This document shows, piece after piece, positions 24,091 through 43,040 of a stretch of DNA of 64,000 bases. Position 1 is the first letter of the stretch, and each line of letters begins with the position of its first letter. The notes under the pieces were generated by a model. That model did not search any database. It saw only the letters and a list, made by a program, of their open reading frames with translations, and was not told the origin of the DNA. Made by a program: the position numbers and the translations under genes. Location of the stretch: contig VXAZ01001116.1 in the NCBI GenBank assembly GCA_013399875.1, positions 3,184,546-3,248,545 of the forward strand. Reading direction: 5' to 3'. The DNA is from Gymnorhina tibicen. Its lineage: Eukaryota; Chordata; Aves; Passeriformes; Artamidae.

Positions 24091-27000
24091 AATTCATCAA
24101 ATGTCTAAAGGGAACTGATTTACCCTTGCTGGAACTCTTGTAGAAATCCAAGTAGATAAAATGTTCATGGAAGAATATTAGCCTCTTCCTATGTCTGGCA
24201 CCCACACTATCAATCAGGATTAAGCTCGATTTTACAGCTGTCCAAGGCTTGGCTGCCTTGTCATGCTGATGATTTAAGGATGTCTCATTTTATAGTGGAA
24301 TATCTCCATCCCATCCTGCAGTCAGCCTGTGCTTCAGCTATCATGTTTTCAGAGGTTTAGCGAATCAAAGCTCTCAGTGATAGCCTGTGTGCACAGCGGC
24401 ACTGACTGCATATACACATCCTCATTTAGGAGGAGAAAACCAACTTTGCCTCTGCAGTAACTATAGGTACTTAAAGGGGAGATGAACCTTCTATGCTTCC
24501 AGTTCTTCTTAGTCTCGTCTTCTGAAACACAGTGATTCAACTCAGAGTTTCCTTCAGCTCATTTCCATTCATTATTACTGAGAGTCTACATAGCTTGAAG
24601 ACTTCTCTGAGGCTTGTTACACCAGTGGCAAAGAAAACTTTAGCTGCCTTTGACGCTGTCTCAGTGAAAGTCATGGCAGTGGCACATCACAAACGTGGAG
24701 AGTGTCAGTTTTAGCACCAGTCAGATCAGAAGCTTTGTCATCAACATAACACCTAAACATTTACATTTCCAGCAGCAGTAAGCTTGCCATGTTCCTTGGA
24801 CCTCAGTTTATGCTTGTAAAATGTCATGGGTTTGAAGTCATGCTATCGTGGTTCTTTACTGCCATTAGAACTCAGCACCACAATGTTTCTGATCTTTATT
24901 GTGCCATGGAAATTATCCTGCTCATTTGACTTTCGAAACCTAGAATAGGAAAATTGTTCAGTTTTTGGGACTGCGCTGTGTGGGATCAGGTGCAGCAGAC
25001 ACCATTGTCCTTCCCTGAGAAACGCTGAGATAAAGTTACCCCTGGAAAAGCAGTGAACTGGAGGCTGTAGCCTTGTGGAAATAAGAGCTGCTGTCCACTT
25101 CCTGTTGTAAACTGGGTCCAGAATTTAACTTTACAAGGTGAGCTTCCTTTCCTGCACTGTAGAGTTTACTGCCCTGGTAGAGGAAGCTTCAGTCACAGCG
25201 TTCTGGTAGTGAGACATAGGATATGGAAAGATCTCACTCTGGGAGGCAGGTGCCCCTTGAACAGTTGCATCTTCTCTACAAGGGAGACAGTTCATCTGGG
25301 ATATCACGACAGCTGGGATTCCTTGAATGCTTTTCCACCATGGATGAGACTCTCTCTTTCTGTTGGAAATAGGAATATTCCAATAAGTGAGTCATCCAGC
25401 ATCCATGCTGTGAGGTAAAGCATGCCAAGGCTGGGATGAGTCAGATGGTCTGATAACCCTTATTCTCAGACTTGCTGACACAAAATAGATTCTGAAAATC
25501 TCAACAGGAATTGTCACAGTATTTAGTATCCAAAACTGCCTCATTCAAGCCAGCTGGACGGTGCTCTGTAATACTGGGGTGACTTTCCTAACTCTCCTGA
25601 AGTGGCTGCTTGTTTGTTGAAGATCCAGTCAAATGAAAAGTCCTTCACTTGCAAGCTGTAAAAATAATGGAAAGCTCCAAAATTGCCTCTACAGCCCCCA
25701 AGACAAATGGTTGGTGGGAATAAGAGATGGAAAGGCATTTCCCTGGAAACATCTGGAAAGTCAAAGGGCACATGGAGGAGTCTTACAGACTGAGAATGAT
25801 GACCTCTTCACTGAGAGAATGTGACAGGAGAGCATGCTGAATGCAGTGGCTTTTGGAAACAATGTCTGCATAAAATAAATAAAATATGCCATGTTTTATG
25901 AGGTTGTTGGGCAAGAGATCAACTTAAGTTTTGCATTATAGAAGTATGAAAAGTAAACTAACAACAAAAAAAATCAGAGATCTAGGCAAAAAAAAAAGAT
26001 ACTTTTTAACCCAAGGAGCTTAAATAACTGCTTTCTTAAAGATCAATTTATCAAAGTTATCCAAATAAAAAGTGTGTTTTCATGTGTCTGAAGAGTAATA
26101 ATTGTTACTGCCTCTATGAAGACAAGAAGACAGAATGATTAAATGGTCATGAAGCTAAAACCAGCTGCTTGTTATTTATCTGTGTTGGTTGGTGAGAATG
26201 AGTTTTTGTGAAAAACATATCTGTGATTTTTACGTTTGCTTGCTTTTGACTGCAGCTGGACTTGGCAATCTTTTTGCTGCTTTTACTTACTTCTGTTAGG
26301 AAATTCAGTGCTTAATTTAACATGAATGAGCAATATACAGAGAGGAACTCAAAGCCGACATTTCGTATATTGTACTTATGACCACATATGCCCAAAATGG
26401 AAGAATATAACACTATTAAACACTAGCAAGAAGGTTTTGCATGATAGGCATCTCTGCAACTTATGTCTAATAATTAAGTTAAAATGTTTTGAGTTGCTTG
26501 TTTAGCTTTCTTGTATCAGTTTTAGTGATACTGCAGTGCAAGCTGGGTACTTTCATAAAATGCTAGTAGGAACTGTAAAGAGATTTATTAAAACTCCTGT
26601 TTTATAGAGGAAACGCTACTGGAATTTATAAGTTTGGGAGAGGAGTTGTGTGTTTTTTGAAGGATTGAGATTAATTCTTTATTGTGAAAGAAAGCCAGTT
26701 AATGAAAAGGAGTTACGATTGTTAATGTAAAGAGTTCATGTAAAATGCTTCTTTCAGCTTATTGAAAACAAGTTTAATGAGGAGAAGTTAGGTAGCAGTA
26801 GAGTTCCAACTGGTGCATTCAGAATTTATCACTGCAGCGAATGTTTGTATTTGCTGCAGACAGAGAGGTTCTTCTAATTGCCGACTTAGTCATGTAACCT
26901 TGTTCCTTCAGGCTCTGCTTTTTTCACCTGCCAGTTATGTCCCTCAGTGTTTGTCCTATCCAAATGCCTGCCTACTTACTCTTTTCTCATTGCCTGAAGA

Positions 27001-28784
27001 ACTGGGTTCCCAGACATAAGCCAGAGCATGATGCATTCGCACTTAACAGGATGAATGGGTCTTTTAAACATTAAGTAAACATGGACATGAAAAATGCATT
27101 TTTGCACTGAGATGATCACATGAAGTCAGGATTACATTTTACCAGGGTGCTTTAGGGGTCAGAAAAAAACCAACCAGCCAAAGGCAAGAGGTACTCTGCT
27201 GCTTGACTGCATTTAATATTAAGTGAAGGGTTACAATTTTGCTGTTCCTATGAAATCTTTTCTACTAGGCTGTTAAATAGGTAAAAAATAGTGTGAAACA
27301 CTGCATTTATTGGTTTACTTCAGCTCATTTTGCTTCATTTGTCTTCAGTTGTCTTCATATGGTTTCTAACATATAAATGGAATATATACTTCCTTGAAGG
27401 AGTTACTGTCTTGTGATAAAGACTAAATCCTGTATTTTGTAATTTAGTCATGAATTCATATTTCAGTCCATATTTGACCTCAAAGGGTCAGTTACTTCAG
27501 TGGTTTTGGTGCCAAGTCAAGTTCAATCTGCTAACTTCTCCAGGGTCAGTTAGGGCTGTTGGAGAGCAGAGGGTGCTTCTTCCCCCTCTCCTTCGAAACT
27601 TGTACATTTGTTGCTAGTGGCAACTGTAGGATACTGAAGCAACAACAGCATGTTTTCTGAATATTTCTTATTAATAGAAAGACTGGAGACACTATAATTT
27701 AACATGCCAAAGAGAAAGGCAGAAATTAAATATTACAACACAACATGCCGGAAAGAAAGTAAAAAATTAATTTCCATTTATACCCTTGTGAGTCACTCTG
27801 TTAAAAGTAATCTATCGTGCAGCCATAGTGAGAGGAAAAAAGAAGTCAAAATAGTGGCCATTTCTGTCACCGTCTGTGACACCGTCACAGTGTTTTCTGT
27901 CAGGTCATCTTACCGGTCAGAAGTGGAGATTCCCCCACATAGACAGAGGAAGAAGTTGTGCAACATGAGAAGAGACTCTTGTTGCAAGAGGATTTGAAGA
28001 AGGTGAAGCTTCATGTGTGGTTTATGAGATTAGCTTATTTTCTAACTAGTTTTTTATCATTGCATTGGAGTGGTATTCCATGTCTGATGTACTTCAGGTG
28101 GAGGTTTCATTCTCACATGTTAGGATGCACATATAAGAAACTGTATTCTCCATTGATCAGTACATAGTACATGGATTTATGACACGCTGTGTGTTTCTAC
28201 TCTTTAGCTCTTTGGAATTTCTAATTTGTGGTAGCCAAAACCTCTTGTGGGACCTACTGATGAGACTTGGGTGTTGCCAGAGCAGCGATGGGAGATTGAA
28301 ATGCAGTGTAACCATCTCCATGCTTATGAAATGTAGCCCCTAGTGAGTGCAAGCAACCACGGCAGGCAAGTAGGGCATAAAGAAAGACTCCTCCCCATAG
28401 GAGGCCATTCCACTGGTGGAGTGGAAGAATCAAGTACATGGAACCCAGGAACTAGGCACCAGACCGTGACATCTGGGAGCTGCTAAGAGAGGCAATGGAC
28501 AGACTCAGTAGTTGTGCAGAAGGGCACAAAGAGGCACCCTGATCCCCAGTCTCTGTAGTGAACACTTGCTCAGGGTCGGTCTGGTCATGAGCTCAGAGCT
28601 CATTCCCCTGTAGCTGCTGGAGTCACTGCATGGAGTCACAGCTGTGACAGGGACCCCCATCGCGACAAACCTGATGGTAGGTGTAGCTCTTCAGGTCTCA
28701 GGCTGCCCAGAGGCTGATGCCTCTCTGTGAAGCTGGGTCTGACAGTCACCCGTTCTGCAGAAGGTGTGTTACTGATCTCTCTCT
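24091..28784. other. Non-coding, no recognised element
   Basis: Putative intron sequence without recognised repeats or exons. The open frame 27704-27997 has a Lys-rich start but no known homology and no splice context. Confidence 0.6.
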
Positions 28785-29055
28785 TCACTCTCGTGATCAG
28801 GACCTGGGGAAGTGGCGTGAAGTGAGTCAAGGGAAGTTTATATTGGCTATTAGGAAAAAGTTCTTCACCCAGACGGTGTTTGGGCACTGGAATCCTAGGG
28901 AAATGGTCACAGCACCAAGCCTGACAGAGTTAAGAAGCATTTGGACGAAACGTTCGGGCACATGATGTGATTTCTGGGGCTGTCCTCTGAAGGACCAGGA
29001 GTTGGATTTGATGATGCTGGTTGGTTCCTTCCAACTCAAGGTATTTTATGATTTT
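28785..29055 (+). mobile_element. CR1 LINE 3' end, sense
   Basis: ACCTGGGGAAGTGGCGTGAA, AAAGTTCTTCACCCAGACGG, AATGGTCACAGCACCAAGCC, GGACCAGGAGTTGGATTTGA and TTCCTTCCAACTCAAGG follow the CR1 3' end in order. It finishes TATTTTATGATTTT, a decayed tail. It matches, in inverse orientation, the fragment at 3014-3415. Confidence 0.92.
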
Positions 29056-32000
29056 AACATTCTCAGCCCTTACAACACTTTACTGGTGACTAGAAATACA
29101 GGTAAGGTGCAAGCTGCTGACTTTTTGTGCTGCCATGTGGGTCTTTATTTTTTAATTAACTGTTGACTTTTTTTCCTTTGCAAGTCTGTAGTGGATGACT
29201 CGTCTGGAAAATACAACTCTGCAAGAAAAACAGTATTTGAGGAAGAAAACATATTACTTTGGCAAGTCCAATTAAGCTTCAGGCCTTCTGGGTAGATTTG
29301 GCTTCTGGTTGAGTGTCTTAATAACAGTTTAACAGAAGCACATTTGTTTGAGAACAAAATTTCATTTGGGACTGACTTTCAGATCTTGAAACCAGTTACT
29401 TCTGGGAACTTGCTGTAACTGTGTCAGAGAAAGGCCATAAGAGCTGCCTCCTGAGCTTGGCAGACTTCTTCATCCTAGGTGTGATTTAATGTAATGGTAT
29501 GCTGCTACTGGGTCCCCTCAGCTCTGCCTGTGGCAATGTGCTCTTCCTGTGATGCTGGGCTGGGGCGGTGACGTGGTAAAACTGCAGTACTTGCTGCGTG
29601 AAATGGCATTTATTTATAGTAGCCGTTGTTTTGAACGGAAGAAGGCAGTGTTCCTTGGCATTTCACTTGGACTTTTGAGTATGCCCAAGGTGGCCTCCAA
29701 AAGCCTAGTAAGCAAGATGGGAATGAAAAATTCATTCTGTGTTACTATTTGAGGTTACAAAAGCTACTGTGTCTCAGCCTGCTCTGTTCCGGAATGGATT
29801 TTTACTGGTGCTTCTGTTAATGTTTGATGGTGGGCTGGTATCTTAGGAAGGAACGTTAACAGTCCCAGGAGGAACGATAATTTTGTTTGATAATGACCAG
29901 ATGTAGAAACTGCTTAATGCTTGTGACATACTAGCACTCTCTCTTTTTATGCATAAATTTTCTAGAATTGGAGACTGTAGTACAGTTTTGTACTACAATA
30001 AGAACACAAATAGTGCTTTTCATGTAAAACAAAGCTGTCCCTGGGAGTTCACATCAACAATTTCTTGGAGTTAGTTAAAACCACATCTCCTTATGCCCTG
30101 TTTCCTTCTGGATTTGTAGACTTTGTTTCTGAAAACAGTAAGATGACCTCTGGCATAATAAAAAATAATGATTAAATTACAAATAATTTATCGTAACTAC
30201 TAAAATTTTAAAATATTCTGAATTATAATCCATTTAAAATCTTACTTGACATGCAACATCATTTTGTTCCTTGAGCGATAACTTCAGAGTTATTTTGATG
30301 TTTCTTATGTTTTTTGTTGTTTGTTTTATGTGTGTGGATTTATTTAGAAAGCCTCCATTTAAGGCTGCCTCCGGTTCAAAGAGCTCAGTGTTAGAAGGCA
30401 CCTGTCTAATTAAGCTAAATTTGCATTTGGGAAAAAAGAGCAGGCAAGAATTCAGCTCATAAAGCAGGCACCATTTGAACAAACGAGAAAGAGATCCAAA
30501 TAGCTGAATCTTTAAGGAATTAATAACAGCTGTAAGAAATTTGTGTATAGAGATTTCAGACTTTTAACTCTACATTAACTTGAGAGCCTTGCCCAGCAGC
30601 ACGAAAGCTTTTGCCTTCTGGAGCTGGAGAGAAGCATAGCTGGAGCTCCTTCCAGATGGACCCACACCCACTACTAGATTTTGTAAAGCTCCCATCTCTT
30701 AGGAGGCTTACAGCGTAATTCTTCTGATGCTCACCCTCCCCTTGCTTCCTCTTTTTACCTCTTCAGATTGAAATTCCCTGTAGAACCTCTGTGGACATGT
30801 CAGAAGGTTCATAACATTGTTAGAATATAGTTTATTCCATATTTTATTTTATTAGATACATGAAGAAATCATTTAACCTAATTTTAATTACATTTTCTGT
30901 TAGCAAAACAAGTCTTTGGTTGTGTTAATCTGAAAATTTTAAGGGGAGTTTCATTTTCCCCTCAGATTGAGGTAGTTCTTAGCTTAATCTGACCAATTTC
31001 TGTCTCCCAGTTTTTTTTCATTTGACACAGTGTTTCCTTCTGAGACAATGCTTTCCTAAAGGTAGGAGAATCGGGTGCAGGTTTAAGTAGTCACCGTGTG
31101 TGCAGTACAGTGTTCATAGAGAAAGACTCCTGCTGCTGTATGCCTATTGCCCATGGGGACATGAGGATTTCCTCAGGTAGTCTTGTTCTACAGCAGTCTT
31201 GCCTGCAAGACATTCTTATCCATTACTTTATAATAAAAACATACTTTTTGTCTATGAGGGTTTCCAATAAAGAGGCTTGAAGTCTGCTTTGGTTTTTAAT
31301 AATGGAAATCATTCATTTGTTGAGGAAGAGAAAGGAATGTCTGAAGGTGAAATGACTGCACGAGGACAGACCCAAAGTGCACATACATTCCCTCTAGCCA
31401 GGAGCAGTTGCCTGGGGAGGAGTGCAGGGTTGGGCCCCAGTGTGTGGAATACTGTTCCCCATCCAGCGGTCTCAGGCTGCTGGGCTTCATGAGTCAAAGG
31501 TGCTCCTGGGTTAGCCATCAGTAGATTTTTCTTCCGTAAGTTTTTTAGAGCCCTTTTTGAACTTAACTAACTTCTCTTATCCGTGATATCCGAGGGAAAA
31601 AAGTTTGCTTTAGTTTTTAATGTCATATTGCATGAGTAATTTTTTTTTCTTTGGATTTTCTGTCAACTTGGCCCAATTTGTGTGGGATGAGGCAGTGGAC
31701 AGCCATTTCCTATTTGCTTTCTCTGTATCTCAAGATTTTGTGGCACTCTGCTGTCTTGTTTTCCTGGCTGAAGAGTTCTGGTATGTTCAGATGCTTCCCA
31801 TATGGAAGGCGTTTTGTGATTTTAATCACTCTCACTGCTCTTGTTTTCCTTTTCCAGAACAGAGGAATAGCAAATGACCCCACAATATCAACAACAACAA
31901 CAAAAAAAGAACGGATTTTTCTGGATTTCTTGTAGTATAATTTTCTCAGCATTTTAAGGTTTGAATGTTTAGGAGATTGCTTTTACTGTTGGCTGTTACC

Positions 32001-34012
32001 CAGTGGGAGCATGGAGCAACATGTCCATGAGAGAGAACAGTAAAATTAAGTTGTCAGAAATGTTGTGTTTCATAACAGTGGGCAATTGATGTTTTTGTAA
32101 GACTCCATGCAGGGTTTTGACGTTTTTTGCTTCAAAGCAAGTTCACTGCAGAGGAGAAATACTTAAGCTTTTCTTTTGTCTTTTACTGAGAATTCCCTGT
32201 AAGAGCAATTTAAAAATAGGACTTAATTGTATTTTGATTGGACTTTGCTGTAAATTTATTTTTGTCCATGGAAAAGGCAGTAATTAAAAGAAAAAAATGC
32301 TGGCTAGTGTTTGCTAATTGTTTGTAGTGTTTCTTTCAATACAGTTATAAGGTTTGTCATTGTAACCTGTGGAGATGGTCAGTTCTCTGCATACCTGCTG
32401 ACAGAATACTGAGACTCTAGAAATGGTGTGTTGTCTTCTTCTGTTAATTAAGTGTTTATGCTTGGATGCTGATGAGTAGCCAAATAGTGGTAGACCACAG
32501 AGTACCAAGTGATTACTTCAGAAAAAGAAAAACAAGTTTAATATTCATCTTTGCATGCCTGTGCTACCTAATGCATATCATAACATAGCATTTTAGGAAT
32601 AAGAAAGAGTAATAACTTGAAATAATGGTTGTTGAATAGCTTTTTATGTTATGATAGTATTTGACAATTATATTTCTGAAAAGGAAATGGAGATTACAGA
32701 CATTTTGGTGAGTCACAGCTTTCTAAATGGTTGGATTTTTTTAATGCCAATGATGTTTGAAAATCTACTCAACAGAAAAAATAATTTACATTTTAGCAGA
32801 CTATGCTGGAAAAAATGAAATCTAAGCTGAATAAACTGTATATTCATGCCATAAATCGTAAATGAAGATGTTGTTGAAGCATTCATCATAGCTTATCTTT
32901 GCAATTCGATAAAGGGGCTACTAAGAAATAGCAAAACTGGAGTTCTCTCATTGATGTCCTTCCTAACACTGGGGAACTATGAATTGGCAGACGAGCAGGG
33001 TTGGGGATGCCAGGATGAGTTACTCAACCTGTAGGCAGAATTTAAGCCGTCAAGTGAAGTGTTGAAGACTTGATCGCTACATACACCCTAGAAAAGTAAA
33101 AGTGAACAAAACTAAAGAACAATAAGAATCTCTTGCTAAGAATTCTAAACTAGAGGAAAAAAATGCCAAAAATGCAGAATTAGCAGTCAGACTGATGTAA
33201 CTCAGCATGTTGCGTTCCTTCCCTCATGTTTCTGTACTAATATTTGATTGCTCCAAAAGGTGCAAGCAAAGCAAAATGGACAAATTAAAGATCTTCCTCA
33301 GTTTAAAGCTGTGTTTTGTTATTTGCAGATAAAAATCATAAATACCTCCAGAAGAAAATACGGTAGTATCTTTCCTTCCTTCCTGATGTCCCCAAAGGAC
33401 AGTAAGAAAACAATCCTGAATATAAAAATCAACTGGGATTGAACACAGGAAAAATAACCCTTTTCAAACCGAAATCAAATACAGTAGCTTGAGAAAGACT
33501 CAGAACCAACCGTTTTCTTAACCTATTTCTCTAGGAATAAATTTATCTTGTGTTTTTTTTTTTTTTAAATCCTGTGCTGGATACTTCCTGTCTCTCTCAG
33601 AGGGAGATTCTTGGTATTACTTCATATTTGTTTGAAGATGAGTGACAAAATGTGTGAACCTTAATTCCTGAAATGCTTCTGATTCTCTTTAAAATATTAC
33701 TTCTGTCATGTAAAGAAATAGAGCAAGTAGTTGTTATCTTAAAACCCCAAATCAGCACAATTTCAATGAATTTTTGAACTTACACCCCTGTATTGTATTT
33801 CCCTACCCTACCCTAGGCTTTTCTATAGTTGTACCATTTCATGTGACCAAAATAGTAACATGGAAACTTGTGGTCAGAACAAAGGAAGATGATGGTACCA
33901 TCCAAAATAAGGAGTCCAGGCACTGATGGATGTGCCTGTGTTCCTGGTACGCTGCTTTCAGATACACTGATGAAGTGCAGGCTATTTCAGTATGTGTTCT
34001 TTTTCTTGCCTG
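29056..34012. other. Non-coding, no recognised element
   Basis: AT-rich putative intron sequence. It has an AAC-rich tract (about 31888-31906) and a 14-T run (33553-33566). No coding exon or repeat family was recognised. Confidence 0.6.
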
Positions 34013-34075
34013 TAGAATCATTTAGGCTAGAAAAGACTTTTAAGTCCATCAAGTCCAACCATTAGTTTTTAAGTG
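34013..34075 (-). mobile_element. CR1 LINE 3' terminal stub, antisense
   Basis: TAGAATCATTTAGGCTAGAA, then AAGACTTTTAAGTCCATCAA and GTCCAACCATTAG, are the reverse complement of the last CR1 bases. Only about 60 bp remain, so it is a severely truncated insertion. Confidence 0.85.
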
Positions 34076-35981
34076 TTCACAGTTCGTGATCTGTGTATCC
34101 AGAATGGTCCTGTGCCCAGCAGATGGAAGTTCCAGGGTTTGTAATGTAGATCCTTATATGATGGTTTGTTGGATTAAAGCTTTCAGATCAGGTGTGGGAG
34201 CTGTCAGCTTGCTGACACCGTGAGACCGAGCTGGTTCATGAAACCAGGAGGGCCAGTAATCCGGTTTATAGTAAGAAAAGCTGGTCAGAGAATTTGTTGC
34301 ACCTTCCATTTGCAGTTTACTTTCCTCTCAGTGTATCAGATAAAGACATCTGTTGGGAGCCAGAAATAAAAGAGGGAGGCAAACAACCAACATAATTCAA
34401 GTAGGAGCATGTGCAAATATATCTATTGTTTATGCTACAAATGGATTTCTTCTTCTATTCTGTCTAGTTTCATGTGGTTAAGAATTACATAAATTTATTT
34501 ATTTCATTAGATTTCTCATCATAATTTAAATAATTGATAAATTAGTTCAAAATAGTCCTTTTAAAATCTGACCATTTATTGACTGAAGAATTTTGTTATC
34601 TGAAAGGGGTAGCAGGCAGATAAATTTGGTGTGCCATGGAGCTTGCAGTGATGTCCTGTAAAGCAAAGGCATAATAGCAGCTGCTGTGCAGGTGGTCAGT
34701 GTTGCCAGTGGAATTTATTTCTGACCAACCATGTTCTCTTTGATACCAAATGCTCTTGTCTGTCTTGAACAATTGCAGTGTGTAAAAAGAAAAAGGAATT
34801 ATGAGGAAGAAGACTTAGAAGTGGGATAAACATAAGTACAGTTTTTGCTCATGATCAAGGAAATATTTGGATCTTAATTCCAGGTGCTGAAACATCAGCA
34901 GATTGCAGATTCCTGTTTTTTTATGACATGAAGGACAAAATACTGTTAATGTGGTGTTTTTTAGATGTGGTTAATTTGAAGTAGATATAAATGTAAGTTA
35001 TAGCAGCTTTTGATGGCACAAATGCTTTAAGTTACTTTACAAATGTATTTGGAAAGAATATACTTTTTATTTTTAAGAGGTATGAATACAAAAAATAACA
35101 GCATCAAGCCAGTTTGGGGGAGGCTTTCTTAATTATATGACAAAGAGGTCATATCACTTCAACCCTGAACTTAAGTCTGTTGAAAGTAGTCAGTTTTGAA
35201 ATGTGAGTAGTTCGTAGTTGTACCAAGTACGGCTTTCTTCGGAACAGGATGTGAAGTATATTTCACTTTGGTTGGTTTGTTTTTTTTAATTGGAACTGCA
35301 AGACAAAAAAAAAAAAACATCTCTTGGTTGGTGGTGTCAGGCTTTGGTGATTTTGTTTTGGCTTTTTTTATTAATTAGTGTGTATTAAAGCATGTGATAT
35401 GCTCTGGGATGAGCATCATAGACTACCTAGGAAGATTTGTTTTTTTCTCTTACTTTCTAATAGATGTTTTCAGTATTTTGTATGCTGATACAGCTTTCCA
35501 TAGTGTTGGCAGCAGCTACAGATGAGAAGTGCATTAAGATTTGGGTCAGTGTCTCTAGAACACTGTTTTCTTGCTGTGTATTAATGAGATCTTTCCTACT
35601 TCAGCTAGCAGGCAGGAGCTTTTGAATAACTTGATATTCTTTGAAAAATACTTCTTCTCAGTTGTGCTCGAGAAGATGGGTCTAACATCTCATATGCTTG
35701 TCAGGAATTTCAAAAGCTTCTCTGTATCTGATTATGTATTTCACGTATCTTTTGCAAGCTCTTTCACTTGAGACCTGCTCTTGGTTTGGCCAGGTTCCTC
35801 TGTGTCCACGCCTCCCTGGTGTCCCAAGGGGGATAGGAAAGGTGACAGTGAGAACGTGAGATGCTTCACTGTTTTTTTTTGTTTTTTATTTCCCACTGGT
35901 TTTTCATCCCCCCTGAAGAGCTGGGCTACTTACCCCAGTGAGGAGGCTCTTTACTAAGTGTGCTCCCTCTTCCATTTCCAG
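34076..35981. other. SRPK2: SRPK2 intron 3' end
   Basis: Sequence leading to the acceptor of exon 35982. It contains a 13-A run (35305-35317) and a pyrimidine-rich stretch near 35870-35912. No repeat was recognised. Confidence 0.7.
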
Positions 35982-36133
35982 GCCAGAGCCTCAGCAGAAA
36001 GCTCCCTCTGCACCTCCGCCTCCACCCCCACCCCCGCCTCCGCCCCTGCCAGAGCCTGCCCCGCCTGAGCCAGAGGAGGAGATTTTAGGGTCCGACGATG
36101 AGGAGCAAGAGGATCCCGCAGATTACTGTAAAG
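35982..36133 (+). CDS. SRPK2: SRPK2 coding exon: proline-rich and acidic N-terminus
   Basis: The exon encodes (R)PEPQQKAPSAP, then an 11-proline run, then a PEPAPPEPEEE stretch and GSDDEEQEDPADYCK, ending one base into a Gly codon. This is the N-terminal extension characteristic of SRPK2, just before the kinase domain. The acceptor is a pyrimidine-rich tract followed by CAG at 35979-35981, with a possible branch motif TACTAAG about 25 bases upstream. The donor is GTTTGT, which is weak for a U2-type site. The exon joins in phase to 41926. The proline run is GC-rich, unlike its AT-rich surroundings. A reading frame with a GTG at 35938 runs through this exon, but its upstream part is intron, so I do not take that as a start. 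Confidence 0.95.
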
Positions 36134-42035
<5,902 letters not shown>

Positions 42036-42516
42036 TAAGAAAACTATTTATTTCCATATACTTTTTTCATAATATGGTACTTTATTTTGTCTGCAGTAGC
42101 TTTTGTTTTATGTGCATGATAAAGTTATGTAAATGTTTACTATAATTTTGTGCAGAAAGATGCCTACAGCCTTATTTTGTTTTTGATTAACGGTGTAGTT
42201 TATCAAAGCTCTCAGAAATAAATGTAATTCTATTTTCTTTGTTTATTAGCTTTACAACAATTAGCTTTGTTTATTGAATTTGCATGTTGTCTTCAGCATG
42301 CAAGAATAAGCTAATATTTCTATTTCTCTTGTATCTTTAATGAAAAAATGCAGCTACCTTCATTAAATGATAGAATATGTAAGCAGATTCCTCTTTTAGA
42401 AACACTACCATTGAGGAGACAAAATACTCAATAAATTAGGCTGTTAACAGAGTATTGTTAAAAGTTGTTGTTAAGTGTAATTTGAGCATTTTCTGTCAGA
42501 ATGCATTAGACTATGA

Positions 42517-42738
<222 letters not shown>

Positions 42739-42923
42739 TAAAAAGAACACAGAGAATTGGTTTTAGACTTTTTTTTTTTACATATTCTCCTCTAAACATC
42801 TGGCTTGTTATATGTTACCGTGTTTTCTGGAGCTCCAAAATACTGTTTATGTGGAAATCTAACTAATTAGTATTTTAATGTGATTTTTTTCCTAAAATGT
42901 CAGTGTTTGCATTCTTGGTTTAG

Positions 42924-43040
<117 letters not shown>

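Noticed and set aside
27875..27895. GTGAC-ACC-GTCAC inverted repeat as a hormone-response element
   Set aside because: The arms are only 5 bp and the orientation of the half-sites is not that of a known element.
27704..27997. Plus-strand open frame of 97 aa with a basic N-terminus
   Set aside because: No recognisable domain, no conservation data and no splice context.
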